From the NCBI GenBank assembly GCA_027604685.1, contig JADHYX010000333.1, positions 1 through 24,030 on the forward strand: a stretch of DNA of 24,030 nucleotides. The letters run 5' to 3'. Below, one piece after another: positions 9,709-19,830 of this stretch. The DNA comes from Lobulomyces angularis (lineage: Eukaryota; Chytridiomycota; Chytridiomycetes; Lobulomycetales; Lobulomycetaceae). The translations under genes were made by a program, and so were the position numbers. Every line of letters begins with the position of its first letter. Position 1 is the first letter of the stretch. The notes beneath the pieces were generated by a model. That model saw only the letters and a program-made list of their open reading frames with translations, made no database searches and had not been told where the DNA came from.

Positions 9709-10653
9709 ATGCTTATAAGGATATTTTTAGGATTGTATTTACTACTCGTACTTTTTGCCTTACCAACCACGAACTTAACCAGAAGATCAGAAATACATCT
9801 TCCTGGAAGTCTCTTTTTAGGCTCCCCAAATAATGAAACTGGAATTATAAAAAATAAGTCAATGACAAAAAAGGAATATGAAACACTTGAACAGGTTTTA
9901 TTTAACAATCAGAATGGTATAAAAAAAAAAAAATAATTCCGAAAGTTATTTTTTGTTTCATTTTAAATTTTTACTAACAAAAATAAAATAAAAAAAAAGT
10001 GGCAAGAAAATATCCCAAATATTATGCAAAAAATATGCAATTGTATATAAATAATCCAACTGCCTATAAACTCTTATTGAATGTAAAACCAGTTTCGGTT
10101 TTAAAGTGGAATTCAGGTTTTACATAACAGAAGAAATTTAAATAACAAAATATGTTTTACAGGTATAAAAAAAGCAGGAAATCTATTGGTGGCCAATCAA
10201 GGTTCTACTGGTGTTGTTGGCCATTATACTTCAGATAGAACATCACGTAAGAAAAACACTAAAAGATTAATTTGTAATGAGGAGTAAAAAATAATAAAAT
10301 AATAATTTAAAATACATTTTTAGCAACGGATAGAATGAATAAGTACGGAAAATGGAATAAATTTGCAGCAGAAAACATCTCATATGGAACTTATAAGGAC
10401 TCTTTTAATATTTTAGCAGGTAATTAGTTGATTAATTTCCCTACTTCTGAAAAAGCTTTGAATTACAGGTTTGATAAACTCACCAGGCCATTTTAAGAAT
10501 ATGTTTAGCGAAAACTATTTAATTGGGTCCGTTTCTTGTGGTAAGACTCGAATACCATTTTGTAAGTAAATTGAATTTTCTTATTTAGGTCCGCATCCAA
10601 TCTGGGTTAATATGTGCGCTTTTGAATTTGCTTACGCATTTGAATCTTTTTAA
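9709..10653 (+). CDS. CAP/SCP/PR-1 family secreted protein (CAP2)
   Basis: The second CAP-family protein, 213 residues, from six exons: 9709-9916, 10000-10116, 10163-10246, 10324-10419, 10469-10540 and 10589-10653. All are phase 1 and close in frame. The N-terminus is a signal peptide (MLIRIFLGLYLLLVLFALP). The CAP core then reads ARKYPKYYAKNM, VSVLKWNSG, GVVGHYTSDRTS, DRMNKYGKW, AAENISYG, NSPGHFKNMFSENY and SVSCGPHPIWVNMCAFEFA. Both cavity histidines (GHYTSD and GHFKN) and the Glu of AEN are present, so the ligand-binding cavity looks intact, in contrast to CAP1. There is no C-terminal hydrophobic anchor. It was probably derived together with CAP1 by tandem duplication, but exon number and sequence have diverged strongly. 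Confidence 0.87.
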
Positions 10654-10990
10654 AGTTTTTTTAACCGATTTTCTTGCTTCAGTGAAAATTAGTTTAGAGT
10701 AGTTTAGAGAAACAAAAAAAAAATAAATTTGTGAATTTTGAAAATGATGCTTGCAGTAGTGGAATTAAACTATTTTTTTGTATATAACTCTATTCTGCAA
10801 AGTTTCCACTGGAGATAGATCTAGTACAAATTTTAGTAGAATCTTCTTTTACTTTTTTCTTAATTTACTTAACATTCTTTCCTCTCCGGTTTAACGTGGT
10901 TTTTTTTTTTTTTTTTAAAGGACGGAGTAAATGTGTGAGTCAAAATAAAAATAAAAATGATTTGGTTTTTTCCTAAAAAAAAAAAAGTAA
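10654..10990. other. Intergenic region
   Basis: About 340 bases between CAP2 and the Prm10-like gene, less dominated by homopolymers than other spacers, with a T tract at 10900-10916. Short open stretches end quickly. No feature is supported, though a small upstream non-coding exon of the Prm10-like gene cannot be excluded. Confidence 0.55.
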
Positions 10991-13043
10991 ATGCTAATGG
11001 AGGTTTGCTCGTTTAACGATCAGAATACTGTCATCAATATCAATCAACTTTCCGATTATAACGAGCAGCCACTTCAACGCAACCTTCTCAACATGCTAGT
11101 TACTGCTTCTAATAATTCTACTGAATTCGAAAGTAACTTTGCTGAATTTGATAAAGACTGTAATAAAATTTTCCCTGCTCCATCGCAAATAACTATTGAC
11201 AACAACGAATGCGATTTAATGGAAAAAAAAAATTTTATGATTCAAGTAACGAAAGCATTATCAAAAAATGGCTGTCCTGCTCACAAAATTGAATTTCATT
11301 TGAGAGAGATAGGTAAGCTCCTTTTTTTTTTTAAAGTTGAAAGTTAAAAACATTTAAAATTATTGCAGGCTCTACTTTAAAACTGAAATCCGATTACTTT
11401 ATCTTACCTGCTGTAATTTTTATCAATTTTGGAGATGAAAACATTTCATCCACTTCTACACAGTAAATAAATGTCCTTTTAAGATTTTATTTACTCAAAA
11501 AATAAAATTAAAAAATTTTAAACTAGCCTAGTCAAAATTTCTTTTGGGTTCAATTTGAGTAGACTAAGTGCAATAAACAATCTTTGCAAAAAAGTAGGAG
11601 AAGGATTAATCTCTGTCAAAGATTCTTTTGTTATATTAAAAAAAATCGAAAATAGCAAGTATTTTTTTAATAAAGACGGTTTGAGATTTTTACAAACAGA
11701 TGAAGAAGCCAAAAAAAATGTAACTCACAGCACTTGGACAAAGTTTTTAGTTTTGAGTTCAAATTTTTTCGGATCAAGTACCTCCGCTCTCATCACCTAT
11801 CCCTTAACTTCAATGACTCTCTGTATAATGGGTTTTGGTGGAAGTTGGTTTGAGGGTTTTCTTTCTCTTTTTACTGGTATTTTCTATTTTTGCAGTTTTA
11901 TTTATTTATTAATTTGTCACATTGAACATCTCAGGGCTTGTTGTAGCTATATTAACGCTATTAAGCATTTATGTACCGCAACTTGGGAATATTATGGTAA
12001 ATATTAAAAAAAAAAATTTTGAAAAGGAAGCTAAATTTTTTTTTTGCTAAAGGAATTTGCTTCGTCATTTTTGATTGCTCTACTAACTCGGATTTGTCAA
12101 TATTACTTGATACCAGAAGGATATTGCATTAATAATCTGACAGTTGAACTTGCGGGGCTGGTCATTTTACTACCAGGGTAAATTTATTTATATATCAACT
12201 TTTTTAAATTTAGAGCTTTTTTTTTTGTCAGATTGCCATTAACTTTTGCAATAACCGATATAAGTTCTAAAGGAATGATATCAGGAACTGTTAAATTATT
12301 TCACAGTTTAATGACAGCATTATTACTGGGGTATTTCAAATCTTTAAATTTTTTTATTTTTTTCCAAATGTATTAATTTTTTAGGTTTGGCATGCAAATG
12401 GGAAACTCCATTTTATTTTTAGCAGTAAATCAATTTGGAGATAGCTGTGTTGCAACTCCACCAAGTCAATACTGGTACTTTTTGTTATTTCCTGTATTAT
12501 CTTTCTGTGTGTCATGTATATTACAGGCACCTCTAAAAGCATTTCCTAGTATGATGGTAAGCATTATAAATGTGGATGTTAAAACAATTGGTATAGATAT
12601 CTTCTGCTGCTGGCTTTGGAATAACAGTTAAACTGGGCACCCTTTTACCTAGTACTGTAGCTTCAGCTAATGTTCAATTGCCCACTATTTTAGCTTCGTT
12701 TGTTGTTGGTATAATTAGCAATTTGTACGCAAAATATTCCAATGACTTAGGTTTGTTTTTTTTTTCACTATGATGCCAGATTTTAAATCATTGATTTAGC
12801 CTTCAGTCCGCTGATAGCAGGAATATTTTTTCTAGTTCCAGGTGGAGTGGGTGTCCGCAGTATGCTAGGTTTTTTTTCTGGTGATTCTTTGCAAGCAACA
12901 GGTACAAAAAATTTTTAAATAGTAAATTTTAATAGTAAGGTTTTGTATTTCAAATGCTTGTTATTGGGCTAGCAATATCTGTTGGCTTATTTGCTTCAAG
13001 TATTATTATTCGATGCCCTCAACGTCATTTTATGAGCTATTGA
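10991..13043 (+). CDS. Prm10/ThrE-like multi-pass membrane protein
   Basis: Member of the fungal Prm10-like/ThrE (DUF1212 plus DUF3815) membrane family, related to bacterial threonine/serine exporters; the substrate in fungi is not established. Exons: 10991-11312, 11369-11462, 11527-11996, 12053-12177, 12232-12330, 12385-12556, 12597-12750, 12800-12901 and 12940-13043, about 547 residues. The soluble ThrE-type N-domain shows FMIQVTKALSKNGCPAHKIE and RLSAINNLCKKVGEGLISV. Membrane segments follow, beginning with GFGGSWFEGFLSLFTGIFYF. The second half contains LAGLVILLPGLPLTFAITDI, ISGTVKLF, LLGFGMQMGN, SSAAGFGITV and VPGGVGVRSM. Two introns are only 40 and 38 nt. The join 11996/12053 is off by one base relative to the downstream family frame, so either that splice site or one base of the assembly is unusual. 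Two closely spaced in-frame ATGs (10991, 10997) could serve as start. Confidence 0.85.
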
Positions 13044-13266
13044 TTATAAAAATTGTTATTTTTTTTTTTATCTTTTTTGCTTTTTTCAAGCCGTTGCTTA
13101 ATCCTCAGAAAATTCATTAATTTATTCCTTCATATTTATTTATTTATTTATTATTAAAACATTTTTTTTTGCTAAAAAATAGAATTTTACAAAATAATAA
13201 AAATTTTTTTCCTTTTCACATTTTAAAACTCCGAAATAATTATAAAAAAAATTGAAGTTAGGAAAC
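13044..13266. other. Intergenic region upstream of SEC1
   Basis: A/T-rich spacer with the imperfect tandem repeat tttatttatttatttatt near 13136-13153. It presumably carries the SEC1 promoter. The longest frame into SEC1 begins with TTG at 13252, but the first ATG is at 13267. Confidence 0.55.
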
Positions 13267-16200
13267 ATGACTGCAACATCGTCAATAAAGGATTTAGTAA
13301 AAAAAAAAATATTAGTTGATATGATAAGGTCTATTCAACCTGAAGGAAAGTGGAAAATTTTAGTGATTGATGCAAACAGTTTAGCTATATTAAATTCTGT
13401 ATGTAGATTGAATGATGTTTTGGATGAAAATGTTACATGTATGGAAATCATAAAATAATTAAAAAAAAATTAAAAATAAAATCTATCAAAATTTGGAATA
13501 ATTGATAAATAATAATAATTCAATAAAATACATTAAAACAAAAAAAGTTGAAAAAAAAAAATAAAAAAATAAATATAAAAATATATTTTCTCTTACAATA
13601 CCGATACAATTAACTAACCAAGCATTTTTATTTTTTTTTATTTTTTTATTTCATAGTGGTTGAAGATATTTCTAGAAAAAGACAAGCATTTCCTCAACAG
13701 GAAGCAATATATTTTATTTCACCAATAGAGTCTTCAATACAAGCGTTTATAAATGATTTTAGTATAAAAGGAAAACCACAGTATTCAAAAGCCCACATTT
13801 TTTGTACATCAGGTAATAAAATTTTTGTTTACTATTTTTTTTTTTATTTCAAATTTCAATTAGCCGCTTCTGATGATTTGTTTGCAATGGTAAAAACTTC
13901 TTCAGCTTTACCATTTGTAAAAAATTGGAAAGAAATTAACGTTGACTTTATTGCTCTAGAAAAACAAGTTTTTACATTTAATATGCCAGAAAATTTTGTT
14001 ACTAATTATACAGCGAATCCAAGTCAGGAAGCAATATCAGAGGACATGAGGGCGATGGCAAAAAAGGTTTTAATGACATCGTTTACTTTTGATTAAAAAA
14101 AAAATAAAAAATAAAAAAAGATGTTATCAGTATTTTCGACTTTAGCAGAGTCGCCAATTATACGATATTATGATCCATCTAACTTAAAAGTGAATAAATC
14201 ATATCAACTAGCAACAGCTTTGCAAACGGAGCTGGATAATTTTATTAAAGAAGATCCAGAATTTCCCTCAAAGGATGCTGAATACAGAGCTGAAGGGAAA
14301 GGAACTGTTATTATAGTTGAACGTAATTTTGACATGGTGGCTCCACTACTTCATGAATTTACCTATCAGGCCATGCTTAACGATCTTTTAGTTTTAAAAA
14401 ATGGAAAATATAGTTTTAAAATTGAAGCCGAGGAGGATCAGAAAGCGGGAATGGCAACAATTGATGAAAATGATGATATATGGGTATAATTTTAACTAAT
14501 GTTTTTTGATATATATATATATTTTTTTTTGGTATTTTTAGAGATTAATTAGACACTGGCATTTCGCAGATGCAGTAGAATATATAAGTGGAACATTTGA
14601 AAAATTTATCAGCAATAATAAAGCAGCAGCCGCTGCCCTTGGCCATAATGAAGGGTACTAATACAAAAAAAAAACACTTAGAGAGAGAAATGAAAAATTC
14701 TTAATTTTTTTTTTTTTTGTATTTACATAAAATTAAAAATTAATTTTAAATTTATTAAATTTTTTTTTTTTTTTTGGAATGCCTTTAGTCCTCAAGGAAT
14801 AGAGAGTTTAAACAATATGAAAGATACATTAAGTGCATTACCAGAATTTCAAGAAATGAAAACCAAGTTTTCCTTGCATATAAATATCTGTCAGGAATGT
14901 AAAACTGTTTTTGAGCAAAGAAATTTAAATTTATTGGCTGGAATCGAACAAGTAAATCCAACTACATCATAAATTTAGTTATTAATTTTATTTTAGAATT
15001 TAGCTACTGGAGAAACGGCAGAAGGAAAAACTGTTCGAAATGGAATGCAAGATTTGGTTCCTGTATTATATGATAAATCTGTTCCGTAAGAATAGAAAAC
15101 GATGAATTTTTTTTTGTTGATACATGATCTTTAATATAAACCATTATAAATTTTCTATAGTAATGTGGACAAAATTCGTTTATTGATGCTATATATAATT
15201 TGCCAAGATGGCATTAATGATAATGATAGAAGAAAGTTGTTGGAGTATGCCAAACTGAGTATCGAAGGTAGCGTAAAATTTTAATTAAAAAAAATTAATT
15301 TTTTTTTAATATTTTTTGAAAAGAGTGTCAAGCAATTACCAATTTGTCTTTATTGGGGTTAAGATTAGTTCCATTAACTACTTCTTTAGAAAAAAAGCAA
15401 GTAGCAGATTTAAGGGTAAAAAGAAGAATAACTTAAATAAAAAAAAGTTAATAATTTTAGGGTCCTTATACATACAGAGGAAAAAAGGGAGATAAGAGAA
15501 GGACAACAAATGATGATATGGCATACGACTTAAGTAGATATGTGCCACTATTAAAATTGGTAATGGAGGATGAAATGAGCCAAACGATATCTCAAAAATA
15601 TTTTCCATTTACAGTAGAACCTCCAACTAATGCGACTTTAAAAAGAAATAAAGCCTCTAATGAAATTAAAGTAAGCAGTCAACCACAAGTTGTAAATGGA
15701 GTTCTTATGGGTACCGGACAAAATCCCTATAGTTTACGAACGCTTAGAGCCAGTTGGGCATCATCACCAACTAAAAAAAAAATTAGTGGTGCTGACGATA
15801 ATGGAAAAAAACCAGAAAATGATAAGTTAGAGTTAGATCCAGACGCTTTATTACTGAAAGAATATAGAAAAAATGGCCCGAGATTAATTGTATTTGTTAT
15901 TGGCGGAATGACTTATTCGGAAATGCGATCGTGCTACGAAGTGATGAGGGATTCTAGGAGGGAAGTCATTATCGGTTCAACGCATATTTTAAAGCCTCAA
16001 GGTTCTACTTCAATTTACTTTTTTTTTGGTAATTAACTATTATTTTTATTTATTTAGCATTTGTGGAAACCCTGAAAGATCTTCATAAACAAGACATCAA
16101 GTTAGGAAATGCAGCAAAAACAAATCCTTTACTAAGTAGAAACAGTATTGCTGAAATAGTCGAAACACCAAGCACACTTACCTCCTCAAATAGTGTTTAT

Positions 16201-16278
16201 TCTATGAATCCTGAAAAAGAGAAGAAGAATTTTAACCTCTTTAGAAAAAAGACTGCAACTACAGCAGTGAAAAAATAA
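13267..16278 (+). CDS. SEC1: Sec1/Munc18 family exocytosis protein
   Basis: An SM protein that binds syntaxin/SNARE assemblies and promotes vesicle fusion with the plasma membrane. Eleven exons (13267-13438, 13657-13812, 13864-14066, 14121-14483, 14542-14654, 14789-14951, 14997-15085, 15161-15267, 15324-15415, 15461-16001, 16058-16278) close exactly to 739 residues. N-terminal SM motif: [19 protein letters not shown], then [20 protein letters not shown] across the first intron. Mid-protein: [31 protein letters not shown] (about residue 265-285) and [16 protein letters not shown]. Late: [25 protein letters not shown] (around 577) and [16 protein letters not shown] low-complexity tail of about 60 residues follows the SM domain. 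A second possible donor at 16028 would insert nine residues at the last junction; the 16001 donor restores the family pattern best. Munc18-type exocytic Sec1 is favoured over Vps33, Vps45 or Sly1 by [10 protein letters not shown] and the tail. Confidence 0.93.
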
Positions 16279-16517
16279 ATTGAAAAGTTAATGGATTTAA
16301 ATATTTAAATAACCATAGATTTAACTAGAATAAAATGTAGCAAAAAAAAACAATGATAATATTAATTTTATTTATTAAGCTGGCTCCTTCTACATTTTTA
16401 TTGAATAGAATCAATAGAACCAAAATAAATTTTATAAAAATAAAATAAAAAAAAATGAAGAAAGAAAAAAAAAAAACAAAAAAATTAAATATTTAAAAAC
16501 ACATTTTGAAAAATTTC

Positions 16518-17917
16518 TTAATATTTTTTTTTGTAGGCAGTACTGCTTTCTCTGAGATTAAAATATTCTAAAAATTTAATTTTGTCCTCAAAATTGAGGT
16601 TGGTCTGTCTCAATTTACTGAAAGTGCCATAATTTTTAACTACTTCCTCCCCAGTAGTCTCCTGGAAATATTGTTGAGCATGTGGTAACTGCTTCACTTT
16701 TAAAAAGTTTTGAAACTATACCAATTAAAAATTAAAATTATTATAAAAAGTTACCTGACAGCAAGTGTTATATAAGTGAGTTAATTTACTGTTCACCGTA
16801 AAAGTGCATGAAAAGTTTTCATGAGGATATCTAAACGAAGAGTGATATTTTTAACAAACAGTTTTATAAATAAATATCGATTTTAAATTATCTTTTTGCT
16901 ACTTACTTTAGACAAATAAAATTAAGAGTTAAATTTTTTAGCTCAAGTGGAGAAAATTTTTCAAACACTGGCAAAAACTGCAAAAAAAAAAAAAAATTGT
17001 GAAAATAAAATAACAGTATAAAACAAAAGATAGCTAAAAATTACTCTTAAAAGTCCTCTTCCATTGCTTGTAGTACCTTCTGGAAAAATACAAAGTGGTG
17101 AATCAAAGTTACGTTTATTCTTTTTTAAGTAATCTTTCAAAGTTAATAAATCTTTATTAGATTTTTCCTCTTCAATCAAGTTTATTGGAGATTTTCCAGT
17201 CATAAATACTAAACTCCACATTGAAACCTCGAAAACATAACCATTTTTTGTTATTAGTAAGTATTTTGGGGAGAATCTGAGGATACAATGTTAAAAATTA
17301 ATGACCTAATAAAAAATAAGTTTTACTTATAGGACAGGTAAATTGCATCAAAGTATGATGCATGATTTGAAATAATTATATCACCATTACGAATTCCACT
17401 TGATTTCAATTTTTCATCCTTCCTCCTTAAGCTTATAAAAGAAAAATTAATTGCTGAATAAGTTTTCTTTCCATGACAGTATACCCTTTTCGCAAACTTC
17501 TACTGTCAAATTCTATCCAATAAAACCCGCAGTTGAATAAAAATAATCTTAAAAAAATAAAATCAATAAATCTTATCCAACTACGTTTTAAAAACGAATA
17601 CACTAACTGTGAAACAATACAATAAGAGTTAGTTGTAAAATTTTTGTAAAAAATGATCTACTTCTTACTATATTTGAAAATTTTGATAACAAATTGTGTA
17701 AAAAAAAGATTATTAACACCGACGGCATTCTAATTAAAGCAAGTGGAGGGCCTACAATAAAATTTTTTATAATTTTTCTCAGCATTGTAAGAAAATCATT
17801 GGATCTTGGAGGCTACCTTAGTTAATTTGCGAAAACTACTTAAGATTCACTTACAACAGGTGGTAAAAAAGGTTGTATACCAGTGCCACTATCTCTCCAT
17901 TTGGAATACTTTTCCAT
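16518..17917 (-). CDS. LOA1: Loa1/Vps66-like lysophospholipid acyltransferase
   Basis: A PlsC-type acyltransferase; yeast Loa1 (YPR139C) is a lysophosphatidic acid acyltransferase of ER and lipid droplets. Eight exons on the minus strand (17917-17855, 17812-17669, 17606-17485, 17425-17327, 17276-17045, 16977-16907, 16830-16755, 16715-16518) close exactly to 334 residues. The N-terminus MEKYSKWRDSGTGIQPFLP matches the diagnostic start of the Loa1 family. Two hydrophobic segments follow, with GFYWIE typical of LPCAT-related enzymes. The catalytic HX4D motif is NHASYFD (about residues 131-137), and the substrate-binding motif is FPEGTTSNGRGLL (about 208-220). A late YPHENFSCTFT segment also fits LPCAT-type relatives. 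It is transcribed divergently from the MED16-like gene across a 135-base gap. Confidence 0.92.
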
Positions 17918-18052
17918 TTCAATAAATTTTTTAGTTTTTTTGTTAAAAAATTTAAAAAAAAATTGGGAGACAATTTTTTTCAAATTTATAGCATCTATAA
18001 AATTTATTAAAACAATTTATATTTTCTTAAATATTATAGCAATCAAAAAATA
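17918..18052. promoter_or_regulatory. Short divergent promoter region
   Basis: Only 135 bases separate the start codons of the Loa1-like gene (-) and the MED16-like gene (+), so both promoters must lie here or overlap the genes. The sequence is almost entirely A/T. No recognised factor site was found. Confidence 0.5.
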
Positions 18053-19670
18053 ATGTTTTCAGGGAATAATATTTTATTAGATCAGCAGCAATCGTTAGCA
18101 GGTTTTCAAACTGCAAATCAAGTTAACATTCTCTCACCAAATCAACCATCTGAGGAGAATCCAATAAAATTTGAAACATTAAAAGACATGAAATTTCCCT
18201 ATCCTTTGGAATCTAAAAGCAATTTTTTAACTGTACTAAATCAACTGATAAAAATTAATGACGGCAAAAATTTTAACCTTTTAAATAATTTTTATCTAAT
18301 GCTAAGTCTAAATCATGCAACTGAGCTATTATTATCCTTCTTTGATCAGCCTTTCATTGTATTCGATTATGTGGGTAAAAATTTTTTTATTATTACTTAT
18401 CAAGCATTACTCAGCATAAAAACAAAAATACATATAAAAATTTAGATTAAATAAGAAATTAATGGTTTTATTAAAAAAAAAAAAAAAAAAAACTAGACTC
18501 TTTAATGCAAAATCCTAATTTAGACCTAGACAATATTACCTTTCAAAGCAATTTTTCGATGTTAAAATCCAAAATAATTATATCTACACCAATTGTATCT
18601 TTTTTATTAGAATTTATAAATCAAATTTTTAGAACTCTCTACATTTTAACAAGCACGATCTCCAATCGCACAATCTCAATCACGGGACAAACTACACTGG
18701 TTTTTTTTTTTAACTCAAATTTAAATACAACTATAAGGTTTTGTTTAATACTGTGTAACTTTGTTAAATTGAATTTAATGCATTATTTGAGTAAAAAGCA
18801 AAGTGAGTTTCTTTTAAAAAAAAAAAATTAATTTAAAATTTTTAGATATTACCCTTACGTTATTGGATCGCTACATGATGAAATCTAGATTAAAAATTAA
18901 TAGCAGCTTTAAGGTTTTAACAATGTTCCGACAGTTTTGCGATACTGAAATGGATTTTCAACTCTTAACAACAGCTAGGTTAATAAAATTTTTTTTTTGT
19001 TGAAGTATTGCACATACTTAATTGTTTAAAATTTTTTTAATTCATCCAATTTATTCTGTAAATTAAAAAAAAAATTGTGATTAATGACCTATTAATGAGT
19101 ATTTTGAGAATTAATTTATTGTTTTCTAGGATACAATACTTTAAACCAGAAATAAAGCAAATATTTAATCAATCATTACTAAGCTTATACTCACCTCTCA
19201 ATATGCAAACTCAACCTTTAGCAGATTCAATTTGCAAAGTATTCCTATTAACTTCACAGACTAGGAATTTTAAAAATTTTAAAAAATATTCAAATTTATC
19301 AAAAATCAATCTAGTAAAAACTCTGAAAGACAAAAATACATATGATAATGTAACATTCTTCAAGTTAAAGAGCAGAATGGTGGAAAATAATGCTGCAAAC
19401 GTCAATAGCAGAATTGAAAGTATGGGAGAGAGTTGTAGTCCAAATAATGATATCAACGTTAAACAGTGTTCAAACTGTTTTCAGTACTCAAACTTCAAAC
19501 TTGATTTTTTGAAAGAGTTCTTCGAAGTTGAAAATCTTAAAGGTGGGCCAGAGGGAAGCAACAAAATACTTTTGGGCATTGGTTACTATAATGAAATTGC
19601 AGAATCGTATAGTAATTTTGATAATTTTTGTATTTGTGGTGGAACTTATGAGCTCATAACTATATGTTGA
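18053..19670 (+). CDS. Probable Mediator subunit 16 C-terminal-like protein
   Basis: Four exons (18053-18374, 18497-18802, 18846-18978, 19130-19670) close exactly to 433 residues. The best interpretation is the C-terminal helical part of Mediator tail subunit MED16, a nuclear coactivator subunit. Evidence is the helical block after DLDNITF (SFLLEFINQIFRTLYILTS), the RIQYFKPEIKQIF segment, and above all the paired C-terminal motifs C-S-N-C and F-C-I-C-G-G. These match the CxxC ... CxCGG zinc-like ending of MED16. Family MED16 proteins have a large N-terminal beta-propeller that is not present here; the upstream 135 bases lead straight into the divergent LOA1. The exon-2 segment VFFFNSNLNTTIRFCLILCNF is unusually hydrophobic and may be partly intron. 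The assignment rests on short motifs recalled from the family, so an unrelated protein is possible. Confidence 0.5.
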
Positions 19671-19830
19671 TTTAAGTTTAGATTACAATATAACCAATTT
19701 TTTAGTTTTATAGTTTTTAATTTTTTTTTTATTTGCATTGAAGTTGTAAATGAAAATTTCCAGCAAAAAGCAAAAATTTATAAAGATCACAAAAAAAAAA
19801 AATAAAAAAAATTAAAAAATTTGTTGGAAA
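19671..19830. other. Spacer upstream of beta-COP
   Basis: 160 bases of A/T-rich sequence containing the MED16-like gene's 3' end and the beta-COP promoter. A long A tract lies around 19790-19810. No other feature was seen. Confidence 0.55.

Noticed and set aside
9636..9908. Minus-strand open frame opposite the first CAP2 exon
   Set aside because: It is the antisense of a supported signal-peptide exon and has no features of its own.
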